Shown in pieces: positions 6,743 through 13,775 of a stretch of 13,775 bases of DNA (positions are counted from its first letter, which is position 1; the number at the start of each line of letters is the position of its first letter). Under the pieces are notes generated by a model. The model was not told the origin of the DNA, did not search any database, and worked only from the letters and a program-made list of their open reading frames with translations. The translations under genes and the position numbers were made by a program. Location of the stretch: NCBI GenBank assembly GCA_018334735.1, contig JAGXLK010000009.1, positions 1 through 13,775 on the forward strand, in the 5' to 3' direction. Origin of the DNA: Planctomycetota bacterium. GTDB lineage: Bacteria; Planctomycetota; Brocadiia; SM23-32.

Positions 6743-6949
6743 GTCAGAAAATCCTTTTCCTCAAGATATCGGGGATTGCCCAGGGCCACCCAAAAACATT
6801 TGAAAACCTGGACAGAAAGCATTGGTTGCCCCCGATCCCAACAAATCTAAGCTACTCGGTCGGCCCACCTCTTGCAAACCCAAAACGATATCGGTCGTAG
6901 AAATATTTTGCTGTTAGCCCATTTCCCTTGAACACCTTCGCGCCCTCAT

Positions 6950-7537
6950 GTGACTCAAATAATAGAGATAATAAAAGAAAGAAGGAAAGCGATAAAAAAG
7001 TTTCATTCATGCATTGTCGCTGGTATGATAGTCGTTCTTGGGTTCCTTCCGGCTTGTTCGCAAGATCGGCCCGCCCAGAAAGGAAAGAACGTTCACCAAA
7101 CCAATACAAGGGAAACTCACGCCATGGAATACGAAATACAAAAATCGGATCAGGAATGGCGAGATCAGCTTACGCCGAAGGAATACAACGTTCTGCGCGA
7201 GAAAGGAACAGAGCGCGCGTTTTCGGGCAAGTATTTCGATTTCAAAGGGGAAGGAACGTATCATTGCGCGGCCTGCGGCAACCTGCTTTTTAGCTCCGGG
7301 GCCAAATTCAAATCCGGAACGGGCTGGCCCAGTTTCTACCAGCCCGCATCAGATAAAAGCATCACGACCGCTGAAGACCGGTCGCTGCTTTCGGTTCGCA
7401 CCGAGGTATTATGCGCCCGCTGCGGCTCCCACCTTGGCCACGTCTTCGACGACGGACCGCCTCCGACCGGCCAGCGCTATTGCATTAACTCCGTTGCACT
7501 GGATTTTCAGTCAGCCGGGAATAACAAGAAACAATGA
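6950..7537 (+). CDS. msrB: Peptide-methionine (R)-S-oxide reductase MsrB with probable lipoprotein signal
   Basis: From the GTG at 6950 the protein has 195 residues; the catalytic domain covers about 60-188. It shows the zinc cysteines Cys106/Cys109 (HCAACG) and Cys155/Cys158 (LCARCG), the GTGWPSF substrate loop (123-129), HLGHVFDDGP (161-170) and the catalytic Cys178 in RYCINSVAL. The N-terminal 40 residues carry a basic n-region (KERRKAIKK), a hydrophobic core and LPAC (33-36), a plausible but non-ideal lipobox, so the enzyme may repair oxidised methionines in the envelope. The GTG has no ribosome site and is the first possible start after a stop. An internal ATG at 7124 (Met59) with AAGGG about 11 nt upstream would give a cytosolic form beginning just before the catalytic domain. 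MsrB identity is firm; the true start is not. It converges on the PNPOx gene. Confidence 0.9.
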   Translation: MTQIIEIIKERRKAIKKFHSCIVAGMIVVLGFLPACSQDRPAQKGKNVHQTNTRETHAMEYEIQKSDQEWRDQLTPKEYNVLREKGTERAFSGKYFDFKGEGTYHCAACGNLLFSSGAKFKSGTGWPSFYQPASDKSITTAEDRSLLSVRTEVLCARCGSHLGHVFDDGPPPTGQRYCINSVALDFQSAGNNKKQ

Positions 7538-7580
7538 TCCCGTTGCGGTCCCCTTTTCATGCTCGTTTTTGCCCCGAATA

Positions 7581-7958
7581 CTACAGCAACTGGTCGGCCC
7601 CGCTGTAGACCTCCTGAACTTTGAGGGCCGCCGCCGCGTTGCCCGGATGTTGCTCCGGATTCCACGATTTCATATCTTCGAAAACAGGTCCGTCCTCGTG
7701 GTATTCGATCGGGCCTTTGACCTGAAACGCACCGTTCTCTTCGGTGATAAATAGCAGGGCCCCCATGCAACCATTCTTTATGTTTTTCCGCGTTTTGTGG
7801 AAATAATTATCCGCCACGACAAGTGTCTCATCGTCGTATTTACTGACGCAACCGGCGTAAATCGAATTAGGTTTCCCATCGGGATCGACCGTTGTTAGAA
7901 CCACCGGACCATTCCGATTTTCCCATGCTTCTGCAACATTTTCGGGTAAAGCAGCCAT
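7581..7958 (-). CDS. Pyridoxamine 5'-phosphate oxidase-like FMN-binding protein
   Basis: This 125-residue protein is taken from ATG 7958, where GGAG lies 7 nt upstream; the reading frame stays open further upstream to about 8063 but that extension is not protein-like. The sequence matches the short PNPOx-fold family: GPVVLTTVDPDGKPNSIYAG (17-36) forms the first split-barrel strands, SKYDDETLVVADN (39-51) follows, then KTRKNI (55-60), a basic patch usual for flavin-phosphate binding, and VKGPIEYHEDGPVFEDM (79-95). These small proteins bind FMN or F420 and are usually of unknown substrate; true PdxH is longer, so vitamin B6 oxidation is not claimed. It is a single-gene unit with its own promoter and a leader of about 125 nt. 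Convergence with msrB and a shared oxidative-stress theme is circumstantial. Confidence 0.85.
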   Translation of the reverse strand: MAALPENVAEAWENRNGPVVLTTVDPDGKPNSIYAGCVSKYDDETLVVADNYFHKTRKNIKNGCMGALLFITEENGAFQVKGPIEYHEDGPVFEDMKSWNPEQHPGNAAAALKVQEVYSGADQLL

Positions 7959-8089
7959 TGGCTTACTCCAGATTAAAAAACTTGTTGGAAGAAAACGAGC
8001 GAAGGACCAAGAATGAATGTCCCCCGCTAAAACAGAGGTAAGGAAATTCTTTCTTGAAAACAACAGCAGGGGGAATACAAAGACGAAAC

Positions 8090-8118
8090 GTAATACAAAG
8101 CTCGGGAGATAATGTCAA
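8090..8118 (-). promoter_or_regulatory. Sigma70-type promoter of the PNPOx-like gene
   Basis: On the minus strand a perfect TTGACA (8118-8113) is followed after 17 nt by TATTAC (8095-8090, four of six matches). The inferred start near 8083 leaves a leader of about 125 nt. In that leader CCCCCTGCT can pair with AGCGGGGG across about 35 nt with one bulged base, so a regulatory structure is possible. Confidence 0.65.
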
Positions 8119-8169
8119 ACGAATGCATCACATCCGAGGTTTCCTCCGGAAAAGCCTTTAGAGGTTGTC

Positions 8170-8197
8170 GTGATATAAACCTCATCTTTAGTGTCAA
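8170..8197 (-). promoter_or_regulatory. Possible second, upstream promoter of the PNPOx-like gene
   Basis: A second perfect TTGACA (8197-8192, minus strand) has TATCAC (8175-8170) after 16 nt, four of six matches. It is in tandem with the promoter 79 bp closer to the gene. On the plus strand the same place carries TGATATAAA (8171-8179), an extended -10 that might instead serve the rightward operon. Confidence 0.35.
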
Positions 8198-8221
8198 TCA
8201 TTTTGTAAGCTTGCAACCCCG

Positions 8222-8478
8222 TTTGTCGAACGCGTATCCTGCAGACTCGAGTTCAGCTGAGCGCGCCACCAGCGCTCGAAGCGGGACTTGTGTGCCTCGT
8301 GCGTGCTTGAGGCGGACAAATGCCGGAAAATGCAAACACGCTCGAACGTTCCAACAAACCCGACCGCGTTCTGAACTCCAGACCCGCGAGGCGGGGCTGA
8401 AGTCCGGTCCGCTCCTCTCCCCGGAGACGGAAAGCAAGAATACCCCGCCCTTGCGGCGGGGAGGTCTCACGTTTTTGT
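8222..8478. repeat. GC-rich hairpin-bearing intergenic segment, possible dispersed repeat; the 648-bp gap 7959-8606 holds no gene
   Basis: Between the PNPOx ATG (7958) and the URO-D ATG (8607) no reading frame looks like a protein. Apart from the promoters near 8090-8197, the stretch is dominated by a GC-rich block with several short palindromes: GAGCG/CGCTC enclosing 9 nt, CCCGC gag GCGGG, GAACGTTC, and a strong CCCCGCC cttgc GGCGGGG hairpin near its right end. Frames on both strands translate to Arg-, Ser- and Cys-rich strings typical of noncoding GC-rich repeats. The rest, 8479-8606, shows only the ribosome site of the next gene. That this is a repeated element is inference; only one copy is in the window. 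Confidence 0.35.
8444..8475. terminator. Strong GC hairpin, possible terminator
   Basis: CCCCGCC and GGCGGGG form a perfect 7-bp stem around the loop cttgc. On the plus strand a TTTTT run follows 11 nt later; on the minus strand a loosely T-rich stretch (tattcttgctttcc) follows directly. Neither is a textbook terminator, and no gene ends nearby, so it may simply be part of the repeat-like segment. Confidence 0.3.
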
Positions 8479-8606
8479 GATAGGTTCGAGGGCTGCATAA
8501 GAAACCTGACGATCGCCGTGACAATCCGCGCCCGAGACGGACAAGCCCGGCGGATCCAGCCGGGGAGACCTGGTATCTGGCCGGAAAAGCATAGAAAGGG
8601 AGACGA

Positions 8607-9737
8607 ATGACACGCCGGGAACGGCTGATGAGAACTTTGCGCGGTGAGCCCGTTGACCGTCCCGCCGTATCCTTCTACGAGCTGAACGGGCTCGATGAAG
8701 ACCCCAACAACGATGATCCTTTTAACATCTATTCCCATCCTTCGTGGCGCCCCCTCATCGAGCTGACGCGAGAGAAAACCGATCGAATTGTCATGCGCTG
8801 GGTACCCTACGAATCCGATCAACCCGACCCACTCCAGAAGTTTACCGAAACCGAAACATTCATGCGGGATGGAAGCCGCCATGTCATCCGAAAAGTTCAG
8901 GCGGGAGATCGAGAACTCACCGCGCGCCACCGACGGGACCCAGATGTCAATACAACCTGGACGGAAGAACATCTCCTGAAAGAGATCGATGATCTCAAGG
9001 CATATCTCGAGCTCCCATCTCCCGCCCCCGATGGTATTGTCAATCGGGAACCGGTGGAACAGGCGGAAAACCAACTGGGGGATACGGGGATCGTAATGAT
9101 CGATACGCCCGATCCGCTCTGTCTCGCAGCAGATATGTTTGAGATGTCTGAATACACCATAATTGCGTTGACAGAACAGAGTCTCTTCCATCGGCTCCTC
9201 GAACGATTTGCCCAAAGACTATGGGCAAAGACAAAGGCTGTCGCGGAAGCTCTTCCCGGAAAATTATGGCGCATATACGGTCCGGAATACGCTACTCCCC
9301 CTTACTTACCGCCCCGGCTTTTCGACGAATACGTTTGCAGATACGTTCAACCGATGATTGACGCCATTCAAAGCTATGGAGGTTATGCCCGTATTCATTC
9401 CCACGGAAACCTTCGTGAAGTGCTGGACATGATCGCGCGCATGGAACCGGATGGGCTTGACCCCATTGAACCCCCGCCGCAGGGAGATGTCGAACTGTCG
9501 TATGTGCGGGAAAATTACGGAGAAAATATGGTTCTGTTCGGGAATCTGGAGGTGGCAGACATCGAAAACTTGCCGACGGAAAAATTTGCCGAAAAAGTAA
9601 AACGCGCGCTCGATGAAGGCACTTCCGGCACCGGACGCGGTTTTGTGCTCATGCCCTCGGCTTGCCCCTACGGTCGGGAATTAAATCCCCTTGCACTCAA
9701 AAACTATGAAAAGATGGTGGAAATGGTCTCAAGTTGA
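8607..9737 (+). CDS. Uroporphyrinogen decarboxylase-family protein (corrinoid-methyltransferase-like, not HemE)
   Basis: This 376-residue protein begins MTRRERLMRTLRGEPVDRPA, the characteristic opening of URO-D-superfamily proteins (TIM barrel), and has a long N-terminal insertion (about 25-140). The C-terminal half shows GYARIHSHGNLREVLDMIA (259-277), IEPPPQGDV (287-295), VLFGNLE (309-315) and FVLMPSACPYGRELN (346-360). This is the pattern of URO-D-like proteins of anaerobes and uncultivated phyla, related to MtaA/MtbA-type cobalamin methyltransferases. The Arg and Asp residues expected in true HemE are not apparent, and no other tetrapyrrole gene is near, so haem synthesis is unlikely. His264 and His266 may bind metal (inference). 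AAGGG lies 6 nt before the ATG. The SGNH hydrolase follows after 82 bp on the same strand and is probably cotranscribed. Family call is firm; methyl donor or acceptor is unknown. Confidence 0.82.
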   Translation: MTRRERLMRTLRGEPVDRPAVSFYELNGLDEDPNNDDPFNIYSHPSWRPLIELTREKTDRIVMRWVPYESDQPDPLQKFTETETFMRDGSRHVIRKVQAGDRELTARHRRDPDVNTTWTEEHLLKEIDDLKAYLELPSPAPDGIVNREPVEQAENQLGDTGIVMIDTPDPLCLAADMFEMSEYTIIALTEQSLFHRLLERFAQRLWAKTKAVAEALPGKLWRIYGPEYATPPYLPPRLFDEYVCRYVQPMIDAIQSYGGYARIHSHGNLREVLDMIARMEPDGLDPIEPPPQGDVELSYVRENYGENMVLFGNLEVADIENLPTEKFAEKVKRALDEGTSGTGRGFVLMPSACPYGRELNPLALKNYEKMVEMVSS

Positions 9738-9819
9738 TTTTCAGAAATTTTTCACCCAACATCACATTTCGAACGAAACGAATTTACGGACGAATTGATC
9801 TATCCCGGAAAGGCAAACG

Positions 9820-10821
9820 ATGGACGAACTTTCAATTGAGCAGTTAGAACAATGCACGAGAGGCGTGATTGACATTACCGAAGAAAATGGCGGTATCGTC
9901 TTCCGAAGATTCCCGGGAAAGATTGCCGAATACTATCACTCCCAGGCGGAAGGGACAGCCATCCGAGCCGATTGCGCGGCGGGAATTGTCATAGATTTCT
10001 GGACGGATGCCGAAAAACTTGAAATCTCGTGCGATCTCCCCGCAGGGGCTCGAGCCTTTGGCTACGTCGATGTTTACTGCGATCGGCAGTTTGTAAAATC
10101 CCTCGGCAATGCCAACTCCTGCGAACATATTGACGGACAAATTGTTTTGCCCGAAACCAATATTTCTAATAAACACATTGAGATCTATCTGCCCCACTGC
10201 CGCATTACAATTCTGCGTTCTCTTTCGGTATCCGATGGCGCCACCGTGGAAGCAACTGAGCTCAATCCTCTCGTTCTTAACCTGGGCGACTCGATAACAC
10301 AGGGGATGAACTCCCATTACCCGTCGCTTATCTATCCGGCCATCTGCAATCGGCTGATGGGTTTCACCACGCACAATGCGGGGGTGGGAGGCGATATTTT
10401 TAATGTGGAAAGTCTCCGCGAATGCCCGGTCGATTCACCGGTCCAAATCACCGTGGCCTATGGAATTAATGATTTCAACGGCGACAGGGACGCCTCCCCC
10501 GCAGCCCCCTACCTTGCCCGTCTCCGCAAATTGTATCCAGAGGTCCCCGTAGCTGTTCTTGAACCCATCTGGGCCTCGCGAGAAGGATTTGATCAGAATC
10601 CCGGAAAAAACGATGCGGGGATAACCCTGCCAGAATATCGGACACAACTGCGAGATATCGTCTCGGATTTCGACAACATGCGCTGTCTTCGTTCCTCTCA
10701 AATCCTGCCACCGGACGAATCCTTTGTTCCGGATGGTATTCATCCCAACACGGTCGGGCATCAGGTAATGGGTTACAATTTGTACGAGCTAATCGGACGC
10801 CAGCCGCCCCGCAAAACGTGA
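9820..10821 (+). CDS. SGNH/GDSL hydrolase with N-terminal beta domain
   Basis: This 333-residue enzyme has two parts. Residues about 15-145 are beta-rich with alternating hydrophobics (IVIDFWTDAEKLEIS, 56-70; IEIYLPHCRITILRSL, 120-135), fitting the jelly-roll domain that precedes catalytic SGNH domains in CE2-like or SGNH_hydro_N proteins. Residues about 150-325 are the SGNH hydrolase: block I LNLGDSIT with nucleophile Ser158, block II HNAGVGGD with Gly190, block III YGINDF with Asn217, and block V PDGIHPN with Asp305 and His308. All four catalytic blocks are intact. No signal peptide is visible, so it is probably cytoplasmic. The substrate is likely an acetylated or other esterified sugar (inference). 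AAAGG lies about 8 nt before the ATG. Cotranscription with the URO-D-family gene is likely, and the pair converges on mutS with a 42-bp gap that shows no clear terminator. Confidence 0.85.
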   Translation: MDELSIEQLEQCTRGVIDITEENGGIVFRRFPGKIAEYYHSQAEGTAIRADCAAGIVIDFWTDAEKLEISCDLPAGARAFGYVDVYCDRQFVKSLGNANSCEHIDGQIVLPETNISNKHIEIYLPHCRITILRSLSVSDGATVEATELNPLVLNLGDSITQGMNSHYPSLIYPAICNRLMGFTTHNAGVGGDIFNVESLRECPVDSPVQITVAYGINDFNGDRDASPAAPYLARLRKLYPEVPVAVLEPIWASREGFDQNPGKNDAGITLPEYRTQLRDIVSDFDNMRCLRSSQILPPDESFVPDGIHPNTVGHQVMGYNLYELIGRQPPRKT

Positions 10822-10863
10822 GTGGATTCTCCGGCACCGATCATAAGATTTGCCAGATAAATT

Positions 10864-13494
10864 TTAATCCCCATTCTTTTCCCGACCTTTCAGCCGCCTC
10901 GTCAGTTCATTCAATTTCTCCAACGCCTCGATCGGGGTCATGTCTTCAGGCTGCAGCTCAAGCAATTCATCGCGGATTTCGCTCTCCAACGAGCCGAAAA
11001 GCGCCATTTGAACCGGCTGGGCAGACGGTTTATCGTCTTCCGGTGGCGCAAAACGAGGTTTATCGTCAGGGCCGATGGCATTTTGTTCAAGATGATTCAA
11101 AATCGTTCTCGATCGTTCCACGACCTCCTCTGGGACACCGGCAATATCGGCAACGTGTATGCCATAACTCTCATCGCTATGCCCTTCGACGATACGATGC
11201 AGGAAAACGACCTCGCCCTGCCAGTCCCGGACTGCCACATTGAGATTTTCTATCCCATCAAGCGTGTTGGAAAGCTGGGCAAGTTCATGATAATGCGTCG
11301 CGAATAGTGTCCGAGCCCGCACTTTGTCGTGGATATGTTCGGCGGTCGCCCAAGCGATACTGACCCCATCAAAGGTGCTGGTTCCCCGCCCGACTTCATC
11401 AAGAATGATCAGACTTCTTTCGGTGGCGTTATTGAGAATGTTCGCCACCTCGATCATCTCAACCATAAAAGTACTCTGTCCCCGTCTCTGCTCGTCACTC
11501 GCACCGACGCGCGTGAATATCCTATCAGCAATTCCGACAGTGGCTTCCTCGGCCGGGATAAACGACCCCATCTGGGCCATCAGAACCAGCAGAGCCACCT
11601 GGCGAATGTAGACGCTTTTGCCGGCCATATTGGGACCGGTCACGATCAGCACGCGCGACTCGGTCTCGCCCATCGTAACCCCATTGGGTACAAATTTTTC
11701 GACCATAATTTGTTCGAGAACCGGATGGCGCCCATCTTCAATTTCGAGTTCAGTTCCCTCGCTGATCACGGGTCGGACGTAGTTGTGCTCGGCAGCAACG
11801 ATACCCAGTGAGAGCAGCACGTCGAGCTGAGCGACAGCTTCGGCGGTTTTCTGGAGACGCTCGGTGTACCCTTTCAACTCGTCCCGCACTTCGTTGAAAA
11901 TCTCGTACTCCAGTTCCTCAGCGCGTTCAGAAGCCGTCAGAACCTTCGATTCCCACTCTTTCAGCTCGGGCGTGATATAACGTTCGGCGTTTTTGAGCGT
12001 TTGCTTCCGGGTGTAGTGCTCGGGAACTTTATCTTTGTGCGTGTTGGTAACTTCAATGTAGTAGCCGAAAACCTTGTTGAAACCTACTTTCAAGGAAGGG
12101 ATCCCGGATCGTTCGGCTTCTTTCGACTCAAAATTCGCGATCCATTCTTTTCCGTTGCGCGTGGCCTGCCGCAAGTCGTCGAGCTCGGCGCTATAGCCGT
12201 CACGGATAATCCCTCCCTCTGTAAGTGTGGTCGGAGGATCCGAATCGATTGCGCTTCCTATCAACCCCGAGGCTTCCGAGACGGGATCGAGCTGATCCTG
12301 CAGGCCAACAAGTTTTTCAGCAGAGACATCTTCCAGCAGTTCCCGAAGCGAGGGGACTTCCTGAAGAGATCCCCTGAGCCCCACCAGATCGCGTGCGTTG
12401 GCTCTGGCAGTTGCCACTTTCGTGGTGAGGCGTTCAATATCGTAGATGTTCTGCAGATGGCCCGAGAGTTTATCCCGGAGGCTGCTTTTCCTGCGCAGCT
12501 CATCGACCGCATCGAGTCGTTTCTCGATGGATTCTTTATCTTTAAGCGGTGTCAATATCCAGCGTCGCAGCAATCGCGCTCCCAGCGGTGTGATTGTCCG
12601 ATCGAGGACATCGAGCAAAGTCCCCTCCTGGTCTGACCCACGCATGGTTTCGACAAGCTCAAGTGATCTCTGGGTAGTACGATCAAGTATGAGGTACTCG
12701 GAGGAGCGGAATGCGGAGATGGCACGGATATGGCTGAGTTGCCCTCTCTGGGTTTCTTCCAGGTATCCGAGCACCGCTCCCGCGGCTCCGAGCGCCGGGC
12801 CGAGATTTTCGCATCCAAAGCCATCGAGGCTTGCCGTCCCAAAATGCTCGTTCAGTCTCCGGCGTCCGTCCTCGCTTGAAAATTCCCACGGTGCTCGGCG
12901 TGTAATGAGACATTCCTCGCTGAGTTCTTCCCGAACCGGATGTGGTTCTTCATCGGGCGAATCATGTTCGGGCAGAAGGCACTCGGCGGGATCAATCCGG
13001 CGGATAGCATCTGCCAGGGACTCTGCCGAGACATCTTCAGCTTCAAAACTTCCGGTCGAGAGGTCCACCCATGCCACACCGTATTGATCCTTGCCGCCGC
13101 TGACCGCAGCCAGAAAGTTGTTAGCGCGGCGATCAAGCATATTCTCTTCAGTCAGTGTGCCGGCGGTCATAACGCGGGTGACATCGCGCTCGACCAGCCC
13201 CGTGGCTTCGGCGGGATCCTGTACCTGCTCACAAACCGCCACCCGGTGTCCGGCCTCAATCAGACGCTTCATATAGTTGTCAGCCGAATGGCACGGGAAC
13301 CCGGCCATCGGGACCGCGTCCTCCCCTTTTTCGCGGCTTGTAAGGGCAAGTCCCAGCTCACGGGCGGCGGTTTTCGCATCATCGTAGAACAACTCGTAGA
13401 AATCCCCCATACGGAACAGCAGCAGGGAATCTTTATGCTGTTCCTTGAACGCCAGATACTGGCGCATCATCGGGGTAGAGCCTTTTTTTGCCAT
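10864..13494 (-). CDS. mutS: DNA mismatch repair ATPase MutS
   Basis: This is a full-length MutS1 (876 residues) that recognises base-base mismatches and small loops. The N-terminal mismatch-binding domain has GDFYELF (30-36) with Phe32, which stacks on the mismatch, and Glu34. It is followed by the connector (about 125-250), lever/core (about 260-390 and 515-570) and clamp (about 430-515). The ATPase domain has Walker A GPNMAGKS (620-627), the STFMVEM signature (674-680), Walker B LIILDE (695-700) with VGRGTSTFDG, and the THYHEL switch (733-738). A C-terminal QMALFG (829-834) fits the beta-clamp-binding motif, and a short helix at the end probably mediates tetramerisation. The ATG has no strong ribosome site (GGACCGG directly upstream). 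It is a single gene divergent from rplM. All key residues are present, so activity is expected. Confidence 0.97.
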   Translation of the reverse strand: MAKKGSTPMMRQYLAFKEQHKDSLLLFRMGDFYELFYDDAKTAARELGLALTSREKGEDAVPMAGFPCHSADNYMKRLIEAGHRVAVCEQVQDPAEATGLVERDVTRVMTAGTLTEENMLDRRANNFLAAVSGGKDQYGVAWVDLSTGSFEAEDVSAESLADAIRRIDPAECLLPEHDSPDEEPHPVREELSEECLITRRAPWEFSSEDGRRRLNEHFGTASLDGFGCENLGPALGAAGAVLGYLEETQRGQLSHIRAISAFRSSEYLILDRTTQRSLELVETMRGSDQEGTLLDVLDRTITPLGARLLRRWILTPLKDKESIEKRLDAVDELRRKSSLRDKLSGHLQNIYDIERLTTKVATARANARDLVGLRGSLQEVPSLRELLEDVSAEKLVGLQDQLDPVSEASGLIGSAIDSDPPTTLTEGGIIRDGYSAELDDLRQATRNGKEWIANFESKEAERSGIPSLKVGFNKVFGYYIEVTNTHKDKVPEHYTRKQTLKNAERYITPELKEWESKVLTASERAEELEYEIFNEVRDELKGYTERLQKTAEAVAQLDVLLSLGIVAAEHNYVRPVISEGTELEIEDGRHPVLEQIMVEKFVPNGVTMGETESRVLIVTGPNMAGKSVYIRQVALLVLMAQMGSFIPAEEATVGIADRIFTRVGASDEQRRGQSTFMVEMIEVANILNNATERSLIILDEVGRGTSTFDGVSIAWATAEHIHDKVRARTLFATHYHELAQLSNTLDGIENLNVAVRDWQGEVVFLHRIVEGHSDESYGIHVADIAGVPEEVVERSRTILNHLEQNAIGPDDKPRFAPPEDDKPSAQPVQMALFGSLESEIRDELLELQPEDMTPIEALEKLNELTRRLKGREKNGD

Positions 13495-13546
13495 GCCGGT
13501 CCGGTGAGCGAAAGAAAACGAGGAAGGGTTCAGCGCCCGTTAAAAT

Positions 13547-13575
13547 ACCCTATCAATGCGCCCGCGTTTTGTCAA
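13547..13575 (-). promoter_or_regulatory. Candidate promoter of mutS
   Basis: On the minus strand a perfect TTGACA (13575-13570) is followed after 17 nt by TAGGGT (13552-13547), a poor -10 with three of six matches. A start near 13540 would give a leader of about 45 nt. The -35 and spacing support it; the -10 does not. Confidence 0.4.
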
Positions 13576-13637
13576 AAGGTAACGTGCCATGTCAGCAGTA
13601 AGCAGTCTGCAGCAAACGATTTTGCCAGCCAATCTCT

Positions 13638-13666
13638 TTGACAAGGACAGGTTTATAGCCTATATT
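13638..13666 (+). promoter_or_regulatory. Strong sigma70-type promoter of rplM
   Basis: A perfect TTGACA (13638-13643) is followed after exactly 17 nt by TATATT (13661-13666), five of six matches to -10. This is the best promoter in the window, as expected for a ribosomal protein gene. The start is expected near 13673, giving a leader of about 68 nt. Confidence 0.75.
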
Positions 13667-13676
13667 GTTTATTTCT

Positions 13677-13720
13677 TGGAAGAGGGGGTGTCCCTCGTTG
13701 GTCCGTAGACGCCCGTTCCA
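13677..13720 (+). promoter_or_regulatory. Structured rplM leader, possible L13 autoregulatory element
   Basis: The leader RNA can fold into a two-part stem: TGGAA (13677-13681) with TTCCA (13716-13720), then an asymmetric internal loop, then GGGTGTC (13686-13692) with GACGCCC (13708-13714, one G-U pair). A competing short hairpin is GAGGG (13682-13686) with CCCTC (13692-13696). It lies 20 nt before the rplM ATG. L13 leaders that bind the protein are known in other bacteria; whether this is one is inference from position and folding. Confidence 0.4.
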
Positions 13721-13740
13721 TCTCTCGAAAAAATTAAGCT

Positions 13741-13775
13741 ATGAAAACGTACTTCGCCAAAAAAGAAGAGTTCAA
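13741..13775 (+). CDS. rplM: 50S ribosomal protein L13, N-terminal fragment (cut by right window edge)
   Basis: Only eleven codons are present, reading MKTYFAKKEEF. L13 proteins start with MKTY or MKTF followed by AK and acidic residues, so the match is good despite its shortness. A strong promoter and structured leader upstream fit a ribosomal protein operon, in which rpsI (S9) would normally follow. No clear Shine-Dalgarno sequence precedes the ATG (aaaattaagct), as seen in some phyla that start translation without one. Confidence is limited by the short visible part. Confidence 0.75.
   Translation, partial: MKTYFAKKEEF

Noticed and set aside
8112..8480. Plus-strand open frame of 122 codons in the gap before the URO-D gene
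   Set aside because: Its start lies within the promoter of the PNPOx gene; the product is Arg/Ser/Cys/Thr-rich and lies largely in the GC-rich hairpin block.
8253..9215. Minus-strand open frame of 320 codons
   Set aside because: It is antisense to the URO-D-family gene and the repeat-like block, with no protein family features.
8607..9737. Haem pathway uroporphyrinogen decarboxylase (hemE)
   Set aside because: There is a long N-terminal insertion, an HSHGN motif typical of URO-D-like methyltransferase relatives, and no tetrapyrrole neighbours.
12940..13641. Plus-strand open frame of 233 codons over the mutS start
   Set aside because: It is antisense to the conserved mutS N-terminus and contains both intergenic promoters.

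Overview
The window carries eleven protein genes, nine of them complete in the interior, one cut at each edge, and one more convergent or divergent unit between them; no rRNA, tRNA, CRISPR array, transposase or phage gene was seen. Base composition is near balanced and codon use looks uniform. Lipoprotein-type secretion, an anaerobic sulfatase-maturase-type radical SAM enzyme, a corrinoid-methyltransferase-like URO-D protein and an L13 N-terminus starting MKTY point to a Gram-negative, probably anaerobic or facultative bacterium, possibly of the FCB or PVC groups. No phylogenetic marker is complete enough to say more.

Left part (1-5350). An aldo/keto reductase cut by the left edge runs leftward from a good sigma70-type promoter. 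Pointing right is a loose array: a ten-TM putative metal exporter (PF11449 type), an FAD/NAD(P) disulfide-reductase-family enzyme with an active-site Cys, then a tighter group of an HTH-methyltransferase fusion, a UbiE-like methyltransferase and a membrane-anchored DUF6132-thioredoxin fusion. A 77-bp near-perfect inverted repeat (3171-3247) separates the oxidoreductase from this group. Together the genes look like a metal/metalloid or thiol-redox stress module, but the substrate is not visible in the sequence.

Middle (5390-8606). An anaerobic sulfatase-maturase-like radical SAM protein with a C-terminal SEC-C zinc tail faces left. A divergent MsrB with a probable lipoprotein signal faces right, converging on a small PNPOx-fold flavin protein with a strong promoter and a long leader. 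A 648-bp gene-free stretch follows, containing a GC-rich hairpin-bearing segment that may be a dispersed repeat.

Right part (8607-13775). A URO-D-family protein (not a true HemE) and an SGNH/GDSL hydrolase with an N-terminal beta domain form a likely operon. They converge on mutS. mutS is divergent from rplM, of which only the first codons are present, behind a near-consensus promoter and a structured leader that could be an L13 autoregulatory element.
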